Source: an uncultured Collinsella sp. | GTDB taxonomy: Bacteria; Actinomycetota; Coriobacteriia; Coriobacteriales; Coriobacteriaceae | NCBI GenBank assembly: GCA_900554455.1 | Contig: USHT01000063.1 | Coordinates: 1 to 6,802, forward strand | Length of the DNA stretch: 6,802 bases | Direction of reading: 5' to 3' | Shown here: positions 5,604-6,802 of the stretch, in pieces | Numbering within the stretch: position 1 is the stretch's first letter | Layout: every line of letters starts with the position of its first letter | Position numbers and translations under genes: made by a program | The notes under the pieces: model-generated | Database searches by the model: none | The model's input: the letters and a program-made list of their open reading frames with translations, nothing else | What the model was told of the DNA's origin: nothing

Positions 5604-6802
5604 ATGGAAAGACGCGAACATACATACGGTTATGAGGATGCCATGGGCGTCACGCCGCCTCCCTGGACGGGTCCGGCGGTGGGCCTCATGGACCTCGATG
5701 CGTTTTTTGCGAGCGTGGAGATGCTCGACCATCCCGAATGGCGCGGAAAACCGCTCATCGTGGGCGGAGACGCCGATTCGCGTGGCGTCGTGTCCACGTG
5801 TTCATATGAGGCACGTCGCTTTGGCGTGCACTCTGCCATGGCCTCGGCCGAGGCGCAGCGCTTGTGCCCGCAAGCCATTTGGACGCATGGGCATTTTGAT
5901 CGCTATCGTGAGGTCAGCGCGCAGGTCATGGCGATTCTCGCCGACGAGACCCCGCGCGTTGAGCGCGTATCCATCGACGAGGCCTTTATCGACATCACAC
6001 CGGGTCGCTTTGCACCCGAGGACCCGTTGCTGGTTGCACGGCGCATAAGCGACCGCGTGGCAGCGCTGGGAGTGACCTGCTCCATTGGCGTGGGCTGCAA
6101 CAAGACGGTCGCAAAGATCGCAAGCGAGCGGGATAAGCCGTTTGGGCTGACCATCGTGCGCCCCGGAACCGAGCAGCGCTTTTTGGCCGCGCTGCCGGTA
6201 TCTGCCATGAGTGGCATCGGGCGCTCGGCCGAGGAGCGACTGCGCCGCATGCGCATCTACACCCTCGGCGAGCTATCACGTGCACCGGAATCCACCTTGG
6301 CCTCTATTTTTGGCGTCAACGGCGAGCACATGCGCCAGCGTGCGCTGGGACTTGAAATCTCCGAAGTCACGAGTCTCGATGAAGAGCGCAAGATCAAGTC
6401 GGTCAGCAATGAACGCACCTTTGCTAAAGATTTGACTGAGCGTGGGGATATTGAGGCGGCGATTGCGCTGTTGGGAGAGTCAGTGGGACGCCGTCTGCGC
6501 CGTCAGGGGCTGACGGGTGCCACGGTAACGCTCAAGCTTAAGTATTCGTATGGCAGCGGGCGTACGGCACAGCGCCGGCTGCCTCATCCGACCGACGATG
6601 AGAACATCTTCGTGGCGGTTGCGCTCGAACTGCTCGACAACATCTGGCAGGAAGGCATGCATGTGCGCCTGGCGGGCATCGGCATGAGCGACTTTGACCA
6701 TCAGGGCGGCATCCAGACCGACCTGTTCTGCGAGATCGACGACCGCGGAGCACAATCCAGCGACCGTCGCGATCTCTCCGTAGCGATCGATGCCGTCCGA
6801 GA
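5604..6802 (+). CDS. dinB: Y-family DNA polymerase IV (DinB), 3' end cut by window edge
   Basis: This is a translesion DNA polymerase that inserts nucleotides opposite damaged bases, with low fidelity and no proofreading. 399 codons are present with no stop. Numbered from ATG 5604: catalytic motif LMDLDAFFASVE (28-39) with metal ligand Asp30 and likely steric-gate Phe35; SYEARRFGV (68-75); RVSIDEAFIDIT (121-132) with acidic pair Asp125-Glu126; CSIGVGCNKTVAKIASERDKP (159-179); thumb helix-hairpin-helix SAMSGIGRSAEERL (200-213); and a little-finger domain from about 265 (SVSNERTF) onward. QTDLF (371-375) fits the Qxx[L]F sliding-clamp motif. The closing DLSVAIDAVR matches the usual near-terminal AIDAIR-RFG, so only a few to a few tens of residues are missing. 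ATG 5604 has no Shine-Dalgarno; an in-frame ATG at 5643 has GAGGA four bases upstream and is an alternative, still keeping all motifs. It is transcribed divergently from rpsP. Confidence 0.96.
   Translation, partial: MERREHTYGYEDAMGVTPPPWTGPAVGLMDLDAFFASVEMLDHPEWRGKPLIVGGDADSRGVVSTCSYEARRFGVHSAMASAEAQRLCPQAIWTHGHFDRYREVSAQVMAILADETPRVERVSIDEAFIDITPGRFAPEDPLLVARRISDRVAALGVTCSIGVGCNKTVAKIASERDKPFGLTIVRPGTEQRFLAALPVSAMSGIGRSAEERLRRMRIYTLGELSRAPESTLASIFGVNGEHMRQRALGLEISEVTSLDEERKIKSVSNERTFAKDLTERGDIEAAIALLGESVGRRLRRQGLTGATVTLKLKYSYGSGRTAQRRLPHPTDDENIFVAVALELLDNIWQEGMHVRLAGIGMSDFDHQGGIQTDLFCEIDDRGAQSSDRRDLSVAIDAVR

Noticed and set aside
5428..5625. A 65-codon minus-strand frame across the divergent intergenic region, or its last ten codons ([10 protein letters not shown]) as a leader peptide ending in the hairpin loop.
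   Set aside because: The long form starts inside dinB, upstream of both candidate rpsP promoters. The short form has no Shine-Dalgarno, and its ATG overlaps the best -10 hexamer.
5611..5632. GAAC...GGTT near the dinB start as a LexA/SOS box.
   Set aside because: The half-sites are 8 bases apart rather than 4, and the second is not GTTC, so it does not fit the Gram-positive or actinobacterial LexA consensus.
1..6802. A new defence, mobile or biosynthetic system.
   Set aside because: All eight genes are recognisable core housekeeping genes in a familiar order, and no unexplained stretch is long enough to hold another gene.

Overview
The window is GC-rich and densely coding. It looks like a chromosomal core-gene segment from an actinobacterium, and the protein flavour and gene order suggest the class Coriobacteriia (Collinsella-like). 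That taxonomic call is inference; no rRNA or other direct marker is present. I see no mobile elements, CRISPR arrays, tRNAs or rRNAs.

From 5402 down to 1, everything reads on the minus strand. The order of transcription is rpsP (ribosomal protein S16), khpA (KH-domain RNA-binding protein), rimM (30S maturation factor), trmD (tRNA m1G37 methyltransferase), lepB (signal peptidase I), glyQ and glyS (alpha and beta subunits of the two-subunit glycyl-tRNA synthetase). The window edge cuts glyS. The first five genes are separated by only a few bases, or overlap, so they form one translation/secretion operon. GlyQ follows after a 59-bp gap that has no convincing terminator and only a weak possible promoter, so glyQS may be read through from the operon or have its own start. 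The theme is making and maturing the translation machinery: a small-subunit protein, its assembly factor, a reading-frame-protecting tRNA methylase and a tRNA charging enzyme, with the secretory signal peptidase riding along.

From 5604 to the right edge, a divergent plus-strand gene encodes a DinB/Pol IV type Y-family DNA polymerase, lacking only its last few residues. The roughly 200-bp divergent intergenic region holds one good sigma70-like promoter for rpsP, a weaker upstream one, a small hairpin just before the rpsP Shine-Dalgarno, and a -10-like TATACT placed so that dinB could be leaderless.

I did not find a novel multi-gene system. The points worth a second look are small. The rimM UUG start lies in the loop of a perfect palindrome beside the khpA stop. 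The TrmD catalytic motif reads D-E where E-D is usual and is followed by a 4-residue insertion. GlyQ carries a zinc-finger-like cysteine spacing. This apparent actinobacterium uses the two-subunit GlyRS. Three operon genes in a row use non-ATG starts.
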